From Mucilaginibacter terrigena (GTDB taxonomy: Bacteria; Bacteroidota; Bacteroidia; Sphingobacteriales; Sphingobacteriaceae): DNA of 64,000 nucleotides. Position numbers and translations under genes: made by a program. Location of the stretch: the NCBI RefSeq assembly GCF_004168255.1, contig NZ_SEWG01000005.1, positions 372,001 to 436,000 on the forward strand, in the 5' to 3' direction. Below the pieces are notes generated by a model. That model worked only from the letters and a program-made list of their open reading frames with translations, ran no database searches and had not been told where the DNA came from. Positions 25,296 to 35,022 of the stretch are shown here, piece by piece (within the stretch, counting starts at the first letter, position 1; each line of letters starts with the position of its first letter).

Positions 25296-26291
25296 ATGAA
25301 AGCCATCGTCCTCGAATCTGCAGAAAACCCTTTGGTTGTAAATGATGTTGCCAAACCCACACCCGGGCCGGGCGAAGTGCTGGTGCAGGTAAAAGCCGCG
25401 GCCCTAAACCGCCGCGACTGGTGGATAACCCAGGGTAAATACGCCGGGCTAAAATATCCAACCATATTAGGTGCCGATGGCGCTGGTATTGTTGCCGAAG
25501 CAGGGGATGATGCAAGCGAATGGCTGGGTAAAGAGGTTATCATCAATCCATCGCATAACTGGGGCGAACACCCGGAGTTTCAATCAAAAGAATTTAAGAT
25601 CCTTGGACTGCCGGATAATGGCACCATGGCCGAATATGTGTTGGTGAAAGCCGAATACCTATACCCGAAACCCGCTTATTTAACATTTGAACAGGCAGCT
25701 GCTTTACCTTTGGCAGGGCTAACCGCCTACCGAGCTTTGTTTACAAAGGCGAATATTAAAAAGGGCGATAAGGTTTTGGTTGTTGGGGTTGGCGCGGGCA
25801 CCGGCTCGTTTCTGCTGCAATTTGCTTTGGCGGCCGGGGCGCAGGTTTTTGTAACATCGGGCAGCGGCGAAAAAATTGAACAGGCCAAACTGCTTGGGGC
25901 GTGCGCGGGTGTGAATTATAAGGCGCAGGATTGGGCGCAGGAACTAAAGCATTTTAGTGGCGGCGGCTTTGATATTATTGTCGACAGCGCCCTTGGCCCT
26001 GATTTTGCAAAAATGCCCGACTTGTGCAATCCCGGCGGGCGCATGGTTTTCTTTGGCGGGACGGCCGGTAATGTTCCGGAACTTAATGCCCGCCCCATAT
26101 TTTGGAAGCAACTACAGATAATAGGTACCACTATGGGCACACCCGATGATTTTAAAGCCATGCTTGCCCTGGTTAACCAGCATAAAATAGTGCCGGTTGT
26201 TGACGAGGTATTTCCGCTGGCAGATGCTAAGAAGGCTTTCGACAAAATGGGCGCTGCAAAGCAGTTTGGTAAACTGGTGATCAAGATCTGA
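25296..26291 (+). CDS. Zinc-free medium-chain alcohol dehydrogenase/quinone reductase
   Basis: 331 residues with start MKAIVLESAENP, chosen because the 24 codons upstream come from a palindromic repeat. GroES-like N-terminal domain: GPGEVLVQVKAAALNRRDWW, ILGADGAGIV. Nucleotide-binding domain: KVLVVGVGAGTGSFLLQFAL. The zinc-ligand cysteines of true alcohol dehydrogenases are missing, so a quinone or enoyl reductase using NADPH is likely. The next gene starts five bases later, making a two-gene redox operon. Confidence 0.88.
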   Translation: MKAIVLESAENPLVVNDVAKPTPGPGEVLVQVKAAALNRRDWWITQGKYAGLKYPTILGADGAGIVAEAGDDASEWLGKEVIINPSHNWGEHPEFQSKEFKILGLPDNGTMAEYVLVKAEYLYPKPAYLTFEQAAALPLAGLTAYRALFTKANIKKGDKVLVVGVGAGTGSFLLQFALAAGAQVFVTSGSGEKIEQAKLLGACAGVNYKAQDWAQELKHFSGGGFDIIVDSALGPDFAKMPDLCNPGGRMVFFGGTAGNVPELNARPIFWKQLQIIGTTMGTPDDFKAMLALVNQHKIVPVVDEVFPLADAKKAFDKMGAAKQFGKLVIKI

Positions 26292-26295
26292 GCGG

Positions 26296-27309
26296 ATGCT
26301 GCAGCTGCGGGTTGATGAAATAAAATGGGAGCTGCCGGATACGGCGACCTTTTACCTGCTTGAAGTAAGCGGAAGTAAAGTATCGTACAAAGCGGGGCAG
26401 TTTCTTACACTAATATTTAATCACCATAACCAGGAGATCCGGCGGTCGTACTCGCTAAGCTCATCACCTGATGAAGACAGGCTTGCCATTACCGTTAAGC
26501 GGGTTACCAACGGCGAGATCTCGCGTTTCCTGCTTGCAAAAGTTAACGTTGGCGATGTGCTCTTCGCCGCCGAACCGGCAGGTGTCTTTACCATTAATGA
26601 TCATCAACTTAAGAAAGATCTGTTATTTTTTGCCGCGGGGAGTGGCGTTACGCCTATCTTCTCTATCATCAAATACATCCTGAAATGGCCGGGCGAAAGC
26701 AGGCTGCACCTTATTTACAGCAGCCAGGATAAACAATCTGTACTGTTTTATAATGAACTGGAGAAATTACAGGCTCTGAATACCGAAAGACTAAACATTA
26801 CCTATCTGCTAAGCTATGACGCCAACCGCCTTACCAATATTATGGTAGAGCGATTAGTTAATGAGCAGCTGAACTTTGGTAAAGACAAAGCCGAAATTTA
26901 CCTGTGCGGCCCTTTTGTATATATGCGGATGATCAGGCTTACGCTTTTGTATATGGGCATTGGGCCGGGGCAGATACATAAAGAAAACTTTGTGTTGGAA
27001 ACCGTGCCGGTTACCGGCAGCCAAACCAATTACCCGCCTAAAAACATCAGCATCAATTTCAATAACGAACAGCACAATATTGTCGCTGGCGAAAACCAAT
27101 CCATATTGCAGGCGGCCTTGCAAAACAAGATACCTTTACCTTATAGTTGCCGCAGCGGGATCTGCTCGGCATGTGTGGCATTTTGCAAAACCGGGAAGGT
27201 AGAGATGGCTAAGAATGAAGTACTAACCGATGAAGACCTCGCCAAAGGCTGGGTCCTAACCTGTACCGGCCACGCGCTTACGGATGATGTGGAAATAGAG
27301 TATAGGTAG
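26296..27309 (+). CDS. Ferredoxin-NADP reductase-type flavoprotein with C-terminal 2Fe-2S domain
   Basis: 337 residues: FAD-binding barrel (RRSYSLSSSPDEDR), NAD(P) domain (LLFFAAGSGVTPIFSII, IYLCGPFVYM) and a plant-type ferredoxin domain at the C-terminus with CRSGICSACVAFC and a final cysteine in VLTCTGHA. This is the layout of PaaE/Hcr-type reductases that pass electrons from NAD(P)H to an oxygenase or other acceptor. No oxygenase is adjacent; the partner may be the preceding dehydrogenase or an unlinked enzyme. Confidence 0.92.
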   Translation: MLQLRVDEIKWELPDTATFYLLEVSGSKVSYKAGQFLTLIFNHHNQEIRRSYSLSSSPDEDRLAITVKRVTNGEISRFLLAKVNVGDVLFAAEPAGVFTINDHQLKKDLLFFAAGSGVTPIFSIIKYILKWPGESRLHLIYSSQDKQSVLFYNELEKLQALNTERLNITYLLSYDANRLTNIMVERLVNEQLNFGKDKAEIYLCGPFVYMRMIRLTLLYMGIGPGQIHKENFVLETVPVTGSQTNYPPKNISINFNNEQHNIVAGENQSILQAALQNKIPLPYSCRSGICSACVAFCKTGKVEMAKNEVLTDEDLAKGWVLTCTGHALTDDVEIEYR

Positions 27310-27328
27310 CGATAGGTAGTGAAACAAC

Positions 27329-27450
27329 TGTCATCTCGAACGAGGAACGAGGAGGGATCTTATACAAGCGATATGCCGCTGTGCAGGGTGTATAAGATTT
27401 CTCTTCGCCCGATAGCACATGCCCCACCCCTGCTGCTCATCGAAATGACA
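27329..27450. repeat. MITE-like dispersed repeat
   Basis: About 122 bp starting TGTCATCTCGA and ending TCGAAATGACA; the ends match as inverted repeats at 10 of 11 bases. An inner pair, ATCTTATAC and GTATAAGAT, adds a hairpin. No coding capacity. It lies between convergent genes. Confidence 0.7.
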
Positions 27451-27466
27451 TTTTGAATATAAAAAC

Positions 27467-27496
27467 AAAGGCCGCAGAAATATCTCCGCGGGCTTT
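27467..27496 (-). terminator. Imperfect terminator of the TonB-receptor/PepSY operon
   Basis: GC-rich stem with mismatches, followed on the minus strand by TTTGTTTTT, 17 bases after the PepSY stop. Confidence 0.5.
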
Positions 27497-27512
27497 GCTT
27501 TTGTCTTTATCC

Positions 27513-28691
27513 TTATGAAACCTGCATTTGCCGCCTGTGCGTTTTATGATGCACGGCGTTACGTACTTTACTTGTTTTCGATTTTGATTTTTTACGCTTG
27601 CCCAACCAGATGATAAACCCGGTTATGGGTAAGCTTGCACAGATCAAACTGGCTAAGAAAGCGATGATCTTGGTAGTTATGCCACCAATCTGGCCTACGT
27701 GAATATCATAGTTCATCTCCATTAGCTTTAAGCCAGGGCTTTTCTTATCGTATGCGTATGTCTTTAATACCTTGCCATTGTATTTGTCAAACTCGTAACC
27801 ACTCGCATATGCGTAACGCATAGATTTAGGGTACGCGCCCGCGCCTATAGCGCCCGATGGTGCAGGGTCATTATGGATCAGATACATTTCGGCATGGGGT
27901 GATTGCTGCCGGGCGTGCGCGAATGCGATATCTACCACGGGCTTATCAGCAACGCCTGCTTTTTTAAGCGAATCGGATTTAGGCTCGGTCACTTCCTCCT
28001 CGTATTTAATATCCCTGCCAATGTTTGCTGTGTTGTAGATGGCCTTGCTTACCGGTTCAAATGCTATTGCCAGGCCGCTGATGGATAATATTATTGCGAT
28101 AGAAGTGGCGTAAAAGCCCAGTACATTATGCAGGTCGTAATTTACCCTGCGCCATCTGCCACCCCATTTAATGGTGAAACTGCGCTTGCGGTCGCTTTTG
28201 CGTTTAGGCCACCAAAGAATAAGCCCGGTTATCATGATCACCATAAAAATAATAACCGATACCCCTACTATCCACCTGCCTATTTCGGGCGGCATCAGCA
28301 GGTACAGATGGATGTATTCTACAATGATGAAAAAATTGGTCTGCGGCGTTTCGGTATGGGTTATCTGTCCGGTATAAGGATTCATAAAGATATACATATA
28401 GCCATCTTTGCCGGTATTTGCCAATACCGAAGCAGGCCTTTTTTCGCCGTAGTAGTATATATAATCGGGCGATGCCTTTGGATAATTCTGCTTAGCAACA
28501 GCTATGAGCTGCGATGGGTTAAGATAAGGTTTGCCGTGCGACTCAACCGTGCGGTAATCATAAACAGCATCCTGGATCTCGTCCTGGAAACAAAAGATAC
28601 AACCGGTGATACTAACTATAAACACCACAAGCCCGGAAATAAACCCGAGCCAGCGGTGGCAAAAAAGCATTACTTTTTTAAAAGGCGTCAT
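27513..28691 (-). CDS. PepSY-domain transmembrane protein
   Basis: 392 residues of the PepSY-associated TM (PiuB-like) family. A helix near the N-terminus (LGFISGLVVFIVSITGCIF) is followed by a periplasmic PepSY region, two central helices (WIVGVSVIIFMVIMITGLIL and NVLGFYATSIAIILSISGL) and one near the C-terminus (IIAFLASLICASLPITGFII). A lysine/arginine tail ends the protein. The family is linked to reduction of iron from siderophores. Its ATG overlaps the stop of the TonB receptor (TAATG), so both are one operon. Confidence 0.9.
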   Translation of the reverse strand: MTPFKKVMLFCHRWLGFISGLVVFIVSITGCIFCFQDEIQDAVYDYRTVESHGKPYLNPSQLIAVAKQNYPKASPDYIYYYGEKRPASVLANTGKDGYMYIFMNPYTGQITHTETPQTNFFIIVEYIHLYLLMPPEIGRWIVGVSVIIFMVIMITGLILWWPKRKSDRKRSFTIKWGGRWRRVNYDLHNVLGFYATSIAIILSISGLAIAFEPVSKAIYNTANIGRDIKYEEEVTEPKSDSLKKAGVADKPVVDIAFAHARQQSPHAEMYLIHNDPAPSGAIGAGAYPKSMRYAYASGYEFDKYNGKVLKTYAYDKKSPGLKLMEMNYDIHVGQIGGITTKIIAFLASLICASLPITGFIIWLGKRKKSKSKTSKVRNAVHHKTHRRQMQVS

Positions 28692-31165
28692 TATTTAAAT
28701 TTATATGAAGCGCTTAGTACAAACTGACGTAACCTTTGCGGGTTAATAGTTGTATAACCTGTGTAATAATATTTGTTTGTTAAATTATTGCCGCTTAAAC
28801 CAAAACGGTATTTAGGCCTATCCAAATATACCGATGCGTTCAACAAAGTATATGATGGCAATTCGAAACTACCCTGGCTAACGCTGTTTATTACTTTGTT
28901 AGCGCTTGCGTAATTGCCGCCAACGCCAACACCTAATCCTTTAACAAAGCTTTGTGGTAAACGGTAGCTAATGTAAAGGTTAGCTAAGTACGGCGAGCCG
29001 GCAGTATTGGGGCGCAGGCCTAAAACATCAGGGTCGCCGGCAGTGAATTTGGAATCGTTGTAAGAGAAGCCTGCTACAATGTTAACGGCAGATACCGGAT
29101 TTGCAACAAACTCAGCCTCGAAACCTTTGCTGGTTTGAGTACCATCCTGTACCGAACCAAAGAATGATGAACCCGGAATAGAACGGATGATGTTGGTTAC
29201 CTTTATACGGTAAACGCTTAAGGTACCGTTTAATTTACCATTTAACAGCGCCAGTTTAACACCGCCTTCGGCTTGGTTTGCATTTTGAATTTTAGGTATA
29301 GCAGAGTTGCCTGCGCCATCAGTGTAAACATCCGGGTTACTAAAACCATTCTGATAGTTGGCAAAAATAGATACAGCTTCTTTAACAGGCTGGTAGATCA
29401 ACCCTAACTTTGGTGAAAAACCTGTTTGGGTGAAGGGTTTAGAATTTTGTGTCCCGTCGATAGCGTAAGTCCCTTTGTTCTCAAAACGGTCAACGCGGGC
29501 ACCAACAGATGCAATCAATCTGTCAGTAATATTGATCACATCAGATAAGTATGCGGCGTAAGTGTTTTTTTTGTAAATATAAGGGAAGCTGTTAGCTGCC
29601 GTAGGGGGGATAGCATCAGCTGCTGTTTTGTTTAATGCCCCATAATTAAAAGCAGGATCGTTTATTGGTGCAAAGTCATAAGTGTTTCCGTAGTAAATTT
29701 CGCGGGAGTTTTGACGTTGAAAATCTAAACCAAAAACGAAGCGGTTACGAACTGAGCCGATTTTAAAATCCCCGTTAATGTTTTCCTGTATTTGTATGGC
29801 TCCAAACTTACTGTGGTCGGTAGATTGATCGTTACGAAAAACGTAATTGTTATTGCCCGGCGGGTTTGGTAGGGTTACACCTGCAGATTCAGCCAGCGTA
29901 ACTGCGGTTTCATCGGTAAGCAGGTAAAAATAAGGGTTATGCCCGTTAGAAAAACTGTTTGATGACGAAAAGATAGTTTGCGAAGTAAACTTATCTGATA
30001 TTTTATAGTTGGCTTGCGCAAAGTAGTTGATATTACGCGAGTACATGGTGATATCATCATTAACGTAAGCTTGTTTGTAATCGATATTCAGATCACTTAC
30101 CTTACTTACGCCCATTGCTTTTGGAGAATCATAAAAGAAGAAAAACGGCTTGGCCGAATTACGGCCAAAAAACATTTCAGCTTCAAACAAGAACGATAAT
30201 TTATCATTGGCTTTTATTGACAAGCTTGGCGCGGCCGCAAAGGTGCGGGTTTTGCCATAGTTTTGAAAGCTGCCCTCGTAATTGTAAGCGGTGTTTAAGC
30301 GAAAAGCAACGGTTGAACCAATCGGTGTATTTAAGTCAAGGCTGGTGCGGTTTAAATTGTAACTGCCAATAGTTTGGCCAATTTCGGCGCCAAATGTATC
30401 GTAAGGTTTTTTTGTAACGCGGTTTATTAAACCACCAAATGAAGTTACTGCCCCGCCAAACAATGTTGCCGAGGGGCCTTTTATAACTTCAACTTTATCA
30501 ACGTTAACTGCATCAACGCTATTGCTAACTATCCCTGCAATGCCGTTACGTACAGATATTTGGGTAACAAAGCCGCGTTGTGAAAAATAGCCGCCGCCAT
30601 CGCCTGCGCGGGTAGTAGCATCCCAAAGTTTTTGCACGCCCGATGAGTTTCTAAGCGCTTCGTCAACGCTGAAGATCTGCTGCTCCTGCAAAAGTTCGCG
30701 GCTGATGGTAGTATAGCTTTGAGCGTTCTCCAGGTTATCCAAAGGTATCTTTCCTACGTCGGTACTTTGTTTACGTGCAAAACGGTTAGAGCGGTTTGCA
30801 ATAACATTAACTTCTGTTAATTGCGAAAGGCTTGCGTTTACAGTAATGGCAGGCACGGTAATTACCTGGTTTGCGGTAACAGTAACAGGTACTTCAACAG
30901 TTTGTACACCAACGTAAGATATGATAATAGTATATGAACCCGCAGGTGCTTTAAAAGAAAACTCGCCGTTTGATTTAGTGGTTGAACCGTAACTGGTGCC
31001 TTCTAAACCTATTGATACGTTATCTGCAGGCTGGTTTTTGCCGGTTACAACTTTACCTTGTATTGTGCCCCTGGTTTGGGCAAATGATAGGTGCGGCATA
31101 AGCACCGCAAATAGTACGGTTAATATTAGCGACAACTTTAAAATTGTGGGGTTAGATCGTTTCAT
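28691..31165 (-). CDS. TonB-dependent siderophore receptor
   Basis: 824 residues. Signal peptide to about residue 30 (LMPHLSFAQ), then a carboxypeptidase-regulatory-like beta-sandwich domain (about 31-115, GTIQGKVVTGKNQPADNVSI), a plug with DEALRNSSGVQKL and VDKVEVIKGPSATLFGG, and a 22-strand barrel ending VLSASYKFK. The plug signature is that of FhuA/FecA-type siderophore receptors. Together with the PepSY protein it forms an iron-siderophore uptake pair. No Fur box was confidently seen. Confidence 0.93.
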   Translation of the reverse strand: MKRSNPTILKLSLILTVLFAVLMPHLSFAQTRGTIQGKVVTGKNQPADNVSIGLEGTSYGSTTKSNGEFSFKAPAGSYTIIISYVGVQTVEVPVTVTANQVITVPAITVNASLSQLTEVNVIANRSNRFARKQSTDVGKIPLDNLENAQSYTTISRELLQEQQIFSVDEALRNSSGVQKLWDATTRAGDGGGYFSQRGFVTQISVRNGIAGIVSNSVDAVNVDKVEVIKGPSATLFGGAVTSFGGLINRVTKKPYDTFGAEIGQTIGSYNLNRTSLDLNTPIGSTVAFRLNTAYNYEGSFQNYGKTRTFAAAPSLSIKANDKLSFLFEAEMFFGRNSAKPFFFFYDSPKAMGVSKVSDLNIDYKQAYVNDDITMYSRNINYFAQANYKISDKFTSQTIFSSSNSFSNGHNPYFYLLTDETAVTLAESAGVTLPNPPGNNNYVFRNDQSTDHSKFGAIQIQENINGDFKIGSVRNRFVFGLDFQRQNSREIYYGNTYDFAPINDPAFNYGALNKTAADAIPPTAANSFPYIYKKNTYAAYLSDVINITDRLIASVGARVDRFENKGTYAIDGTQNSKPFTQTGFSPKLGLIYQPVKEAVSIFANYQNGFSNPDVYTDGAGNSAIPKIQNANQAEGGVKLALLNGKLNGTLSVYRIKVTNIIRSIPGSSFFGSVQDGTQTSKGFEAEFVANPVSAVNIVAGFSYNDSKFTAGDPDVLGLRPNTAGSPYLANLYISYRLPQSFVKGLGVGVGGNYASANKVINSVSQGSFELPSYTLLNASVYLDRPKYRFGLSGNNLTNKYYYTGYTTINPQRLRQFVLSASYKFK

Positions 31166-31268
31166 TCTTATTAAGACTAATTATAAATAATGGCCAAATG
31201 TATAATATATAAGCCTGCTGTGCAAGTTATTTAGAATAATTATAAACAACTGTCTGATTTAAAGGCGT

Positions 31269-31276
31269 TATATTTG
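31269..31276 (+). promoter_or_regulatory. Predicted -7 box for the 5'-nucleotidase
   Basis: TATATTTG ending seven bases before the ATG at 31284; near-leaderless. Confidence 0.6.
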
Positions 31277-31283
31277 TGTACTT

Positions 31284-31817
31284 ATGACACAACTGAAAAG
31301 AATAGCAATTGATATGGATGAGGTTATCGCCGACGCCAACATCCGATTTGCGGAGTGGTACAAGCGCGATAAAGGCATTGAATTTACCCACGAACAACTT
31401 AATTCTAAAAAATTTTCAGAGTTGTTACCTGCCGACCATCAGTACCTGATAAAGGAATACGTTTATCATGACGACTTTTTTGTAGACCTTGAACTTATAC
31501 CCGGCTGCCAGGAAGTGATCGAAGACTTATATGAAAAGTACGAGATCTTTATAACTACCGCTGCTATGGAATTCCCGAATTCTTTATTGCCGAAACTGGC
31601 CTGGCTGGGTAAGCATTTCCCATACATCTCGTGGACCAACATCGTTTTTTGCGGGGATAAAAGCATTATCAATGCCGACTACCTGATAGATGACAACGTG
31701 AAGCATTTTAAACGTTTTGTGGGGCAGGGGATACTATTTACCGCGAGCCATAACCACGATGTAGAATGGGATGTACGCGTAAATACCTGGGACGATGTGC
31801 GCAAACTGCTGTTATAA
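31284..31817 (+). CDS. 5'(3')-deoxyribonucleotidase-like HAD phosphatase
   Basis: 177 residues of the NT5C family of HAD hydrolases, dephosphorylating nucleoside monophosphates. Motif I is RIAIDMDEVIADAN (nucleophile D10, acid/base D12). Further motifs are IFITTAAMEFPNS (motif II threonine) and CGDKSIINADYLIDDNVKHF (motif III/IV acids). Convergent with ruvC, five bases apart. Exact substrate unknown. Confidence 0.88.
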   Translation: MTQLKRIAIDMDEVIADANIRFAEWYKRDKGIEFTHEQLNSKKFSELLPADHQYLIKEYVYHDDFFVDLELIPGCQEVIEDLYEKYEIFITTAAMEFPNSLLPKLAWLGKHFPYISWTNIVFCGDKSIINADYLIDDNVKHFKRFVGQGILFTASHNHDVEWDVRVNTWDDVRKLLL

Positions 31818-31822
31818 CAGCT

Positions 31823-32419
31823 TTATTTTTTAGGGGCTATGCTAACTCGCGCGGCATTGTCTTTCACAAAAGCCTCCCAGCCCGAGTGGCTCTTTTTACT
31901 GGTGACCTTACCCCCGCGCGATGTTTGTATTTTTTGAAACGAATGGCACACCGCCACGGCAAGGCCATCGGTAGCGTCAAAAAAATCGGGCGTTTCGGTA
32001 AATTTTAAAAGGGTTTGCAGCATGGCCGATACCTGCTCTTTGGTGGCATTGCCATTGCCGGTAATAGATTGTTTTATTTTACGCGGCGCATATTCGGTTA
32101 TAGCAACATTGCGCGATAGCGCCGCCGCCATACAAACCCCTTGTGCACGGCCCAGCTTCAACATTACCTGGATGTTTTTGCCATAAAAGGGCGCCTCAAT
32201 AGCCAGGCAATCGGGTTTATAGTTATCAATAAGGGCCACGGTTTTTTCAAAGATGCGCTGCAGTTTTAGCATGTGGTCGTCTATCTTATCCATCTTAACC
32301 ACGCCAAGGCTTATCAGTTCAATTTTTGGGCCTTTTTCAAGCACCAGGCCATAACCCATAACAGCCGTGCCGGGGTCGATACCTAAAATTATACGCTCTT
32401 TGTTAATTGCCTGCTCCAT
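31823..32419 (-). CDS. ruvC: Holliday junction resolvase
   Basis: 198 residues, endonuclease that resolves recombination junctions with RuvAB. Catalytic acids are in ILGIDPGTAVMGYGLV, CLAIEAPFYGKN and the late DATDGLAVAVCH segment. KIKQSITGNGNATKEQV is the DNA-contacting region. About 40 residues after HSFQKI form a basic tail longer than in E. coli RuvC. It is the last gene of the DUF3857-aat-ruvC string but has its own promoter box. Confidence 0.94.
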   Translation of the reverse strand: MEQAINKERIILGIDPGTAVMGYGLVLEKGPKIELISLGVVKMDKIDDHMLKLQRIFEKTVALIDNYKPDCLAIEAPFYGKNIQVMLKLGRAQGVCMAAALSRNVAITEYAPRKIKQSITGNGNATKEQVSAMLQTLLKFTETPDFFDATDGLAVAVCHSFQKIQTSRGGKVTSKKSHSGWEAFVKDNAARVSIAPKK

Positions 32420-32426
32420 CTGTTTA

Positions 32427-32434
32427 CAAAACTA
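32427..32434 (-). promoter_or_regulatory. Predicted -7 box for ruvC
   Basis: TAGTTTTG in the 19-base gap between aat and ruvC, ending seven bases before the ruvC ATG. Confidence 0.55.
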
Positions 32435-32438
32435 ATGT

Positions 32439-33077
32439 TTAGCCAGTGGTTTTATGCAGAACGGCAATATATTCTTCGCGGCTTATCATCTTTGCGCCCA
32501 TGCTTTCCAGGTGTTCGGTATGCACCTGGCAATCTATCAGTTTGTATTTGGCGGTGTTGCAAAGCCATATCAGCGCGGTTTTTGAGGCGTTGCTCACCAG
32601 ACTAAACATGCTTTCGCCGCAAAACACATCACCTGTCTGTACGCCATAAAGCCCGCCAACCAGTTTTTCATCCTGCCAAACCTCAACAGAATGTGCATGG
32701 CCATCATGATGCAGGTTAGCATAGGCGGCTTTCATATCATCGGTGATCCAGGTGCCATCCTGGCCTTCGCGTTTTATGTTGGAGCAAGCCGCTACTACAT
32801 CAGTGAAACAGGTATTGGTAGTAACCCTAAATTTACCTGAACGCAGTACCTGCTTCATTGATTTAGAGATCTTTAGCTCCTGCGGATAAAGCACAAAACG
32901 TTCGTGCGGCGAGTACCAAAGTATGGGCTCATCATCGCTGTACCAGGGAAATATACCGTTTTGATAAGCCAGCAGCAAGCGCGCTGTCGACAGGTCGCCG
33001 CCAACGGCCAGCAGCCCGTCCTCGTCTGCCAACTCGGGGTTGGGGAATAGCAAACGCTCATCAAGCCTGAAGATCAT
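32439..33077 (-). CDS. aat: Leucyl/phenylalanyl-tRNA-protein transferase
   Basis: 212 residues. Adds Leu or Phe from charged tRNA to N-terminal Lys/Arg of proteins, marking them for ClpS-ClpAP. The signature LLAVGGDLSTARLLLAYQNG, then IFPWYSDDEPILWYSP, and GGLYGVQTGDVFCGESMFS cover the whole family fold. It starts ten bases after the upstream DUF3857 gene and overlaps that gene's stop with its promoter box. Confidence 0.95.
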   Translation of the reverse strand: MIFRLDERLLFPNPELADEDGLLAVGGDLSTARLLLAYQNGIFPWYSDDEPILWYSPHERFVLYPQELKISKSMKQVLRSGKFRVTTNTCFTDVVAACSNIKREGQDGTWITDDMKAAYANLHHDGHAHSVEVWQDEKLVGGLYGVQTGDVFCGESMFSLVSNASKTALIWLCNTAKYKLIDCQVHTEHLESMGAKMISREEYIAVLHKTTG

Positions 33078-33082
33078 ACTGA

Positions 33083-33090
33083 CAAAATTA
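33083..33090 (-). promoter_or_regulatory. Predicted -7 box for aat
   Basis: TAATTTTG, whose first three bases are the stop codon of the 33088 gene; it ends five bases before the aat ATG. Confidence 0.55.
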
Positions 33091-35022
33091 AGCCTTCTTT
33101 CGTATTACCAGCTTTTTATTTTGTGCTTTGGCAATGTTATCCATGTATTGCTGCATCTCGGTATATTTTGCCGCCGGGATAACATGGTTGGTTAAACTAA
33201 ACTTGCTTATGCTTATTACCTGGTTCTTAGCTGTGTCGTAAACGTATTTAACATCAAAAGTGCCATAGGTGAATTTTAAGCTTTGGTTTGCAGGCAGGGC
33301 CTCTACTTCAAATCCCTCGGGCAGGGTAATGGTGGTTGTGCAATTCTTCAGCATAGGCTGGTTAAAGTAGTAATCCGAGGTTCTTTTTTCCAGCACGGGC
33401 AGCGTACTTGCCCATATATCAATTACGCGGGGGCGATAAAACTGTTTGTTGCCGGCTTGTACATCGCAAAACTTATCGTATTCAATGTCAAGGCTTACCT
33501 CTTTTACGCCATCCTTATCAATCAGTGGTTTATAATCCAATACCGATGGCTGCTTCATATGAAGCGTATTGATAAGGTATTCCTTTTGGTCATCAACCTT
33601 CAGCGCAGCAACAGCCAAATAATCATCACGATACTCGCCTGTACTTGTAATTTTTACCTGCGCTTTGGCGCCGCCATCGGCATTTAATATAACCTGCACA
33701 TCACTGTTAAACTGGTTGTCTTCGGCCACACTTTTTGGGGTATTTACCAGTTTGCCGCCGCTCTCGGTAACCAGCAAGGCGCGCCTGTTCTCGGTAAAGG
33801 GGCCAAGTTTGCCGCACGCCTGTGTGCTGCTGGTGCATTCCAGCCAAGTGGTATCGCCTTTTAACGGAACGCAAAGTATAACATGGTCAAATGAATTACG
33901 GGCAAAGCCCGGTTCGGCAGGCTCGGCATTAGCACCCGAATTAATGATGGCATAATTGGCCGGGATATCAACCGCCTTTAACAAGGCATACATGTAGTTT
34001 GACAAGGCCTTGCAATCTCCGTATTTTTTTTGGTCTACAAAGTCGGCGGCAAAGGGTTTCATGCCCCCTATACCCAGGCTTATACTTACATACCGCATAC
34101 TTTGCTGCATGTACTCATATAAAAACCTTACCTTTTCTTTGTCGGTTTTTATATTGGCTGTCATTTTTTTGATCTCTTCGGCCCTTTGCGGGCTAAGGGT
34201 GCATACATCGGCGTTTAAGCCTAATATCCATTTACCGAAGCTTTCCCACGAACTAAAATCCCCGTCGAGGCCATAAAATTCAAACTTGTTGGCAGCAAAA
34301 TATATGCGCGGCAGCACCCGCCATGCTTTAGCTCCATCTTCGAGTTTAATAGCCTTTAAGTTTGATACATGCCACGAATAATTTTCGTATTTACCATCGT
34401 TGGTTACCTGTGGTTTGGTGCGGATATTCTTGTTAAGGTACCTGAAACCCGATCCGGGTTTAATAGCGATGTGGCAATACGCGTCTTGTATAGATTGTTC
34501 AGTTCCCTGAAAATACCACGATTCGATATTCATTGAACTCCTGTAATTTGTTTCGGAGGTAATTTCTATCGTCGACGGGTACGCCGCAATACTATGATCT
34601 ATCATCATCAACCGCTCATCGGTAACAATAGAACCGCTAACTGCCGATCGATCGTACATATCGCTTTTGCGATATTTTTTTATCATTTCGCCGGCCGCGT
34701 TATAAATGCGCATTTCAAAAGCGCCTATAGAATTGTATTTCTTACTGTAACCTAAAACCGCTTGTGCCTCATCGTTGCCTTTCTCGTTTAAAACGGTTAT
34801 GATGGAGTGTTCTTTCACAGAGATATCATCGGGCCCGTTTACCGTTATATCTTTCATTTTATACCTAACAACAGAGTTGGCGTCTGCTTTTAACGAATCG
34901 GGAATGCCTGCTGCGGTATAAAGCGCTTTTGGTATTTCTTTTTGCTGCGCGTATAAGCCATTTGCCAGGATAGTAAGTGCCACTGCACACAGCAGGGCTT
35001 TTATATTCACGTACCTCATCAT
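33088..35022 (-). CDS. DUF3857/transglutaminase-like exported protein
   Basis: 644 residues with a signal peptide (LCAVALTILANGLYAQ). An N-terminal beta-rich DUF3857 domain (about 40-220) is followed by a transglutaminase-like core: KKYGDCKALSNYMYALLKAV contains the candidate catalytic Cys, and NSFDHVILCVPL the His. A C-terminal beta domain follows. Such proteins occur in Bacteroidota envelopes with no established role; crosslinking or protease activity is possible. Its ATG overlaps the stop of the upstream paralog (ATGA). Confidence 0.85.
   Translation of the reverse strand: MMRYVNIKALLCAVALTILANGLYAQQKEIPKALYTAAGIPDSLKADANSVVRYKMKDITVNGPDDISVKEHSIITVLNEKGNDEAQAVLGYSKKYNSIGAFEMRIYNAAGEMIKKYRKSDMYDRSAVSGSIVTDERLMMIDHSIAAYPSTIEITSETNYRSSMNIESWYFQGTEQSIQDAYCHIAIKPGSGFRYLNKNIRTKPQVTNDGKYENYSWHVSNLKAIKLEDGAKAWRVLPRIYFAANKFEFYGLDGDFSSWESFGKWILGLNADVCTLSPQRAEEIKKMTANIKTDKEKVRFLYEYMQQSMRYVSISLGIGGMKPFAADFVDQKKYGDCKALSNYMYALLKAVDIPANYAIINSGANAEPAEPGFARNSFDHVILCVPLKGDTTWLECTSSTQACGKLGPFTENRRALLVTESGGKLVNTPKSVAEDNQFNSDVQVILNADGGAKAQVKITSTGEYRDDYLAVAALKVDDQKEYLINTLHMKQPSVLDYKPLIDKDGVKEVSLDIEYDKFCDVQAGNKQFYRPRVIDIWASTLPVLEKRTSDYYFNQPMLKNCTTTITLPEGFEVEALPANQSLKFTYGTFDVKYVYDTAKNQVISISKFSLTNHVIPAAKYTEMQQYMDNIAKAQNKKLVIRKKA

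Noticed and set aside
31166..31268. Fur box upstream of the TonB receptor
   Set aside because: The gap is AT-rich but I found no convincing 19-bp Fur-like palindrome.
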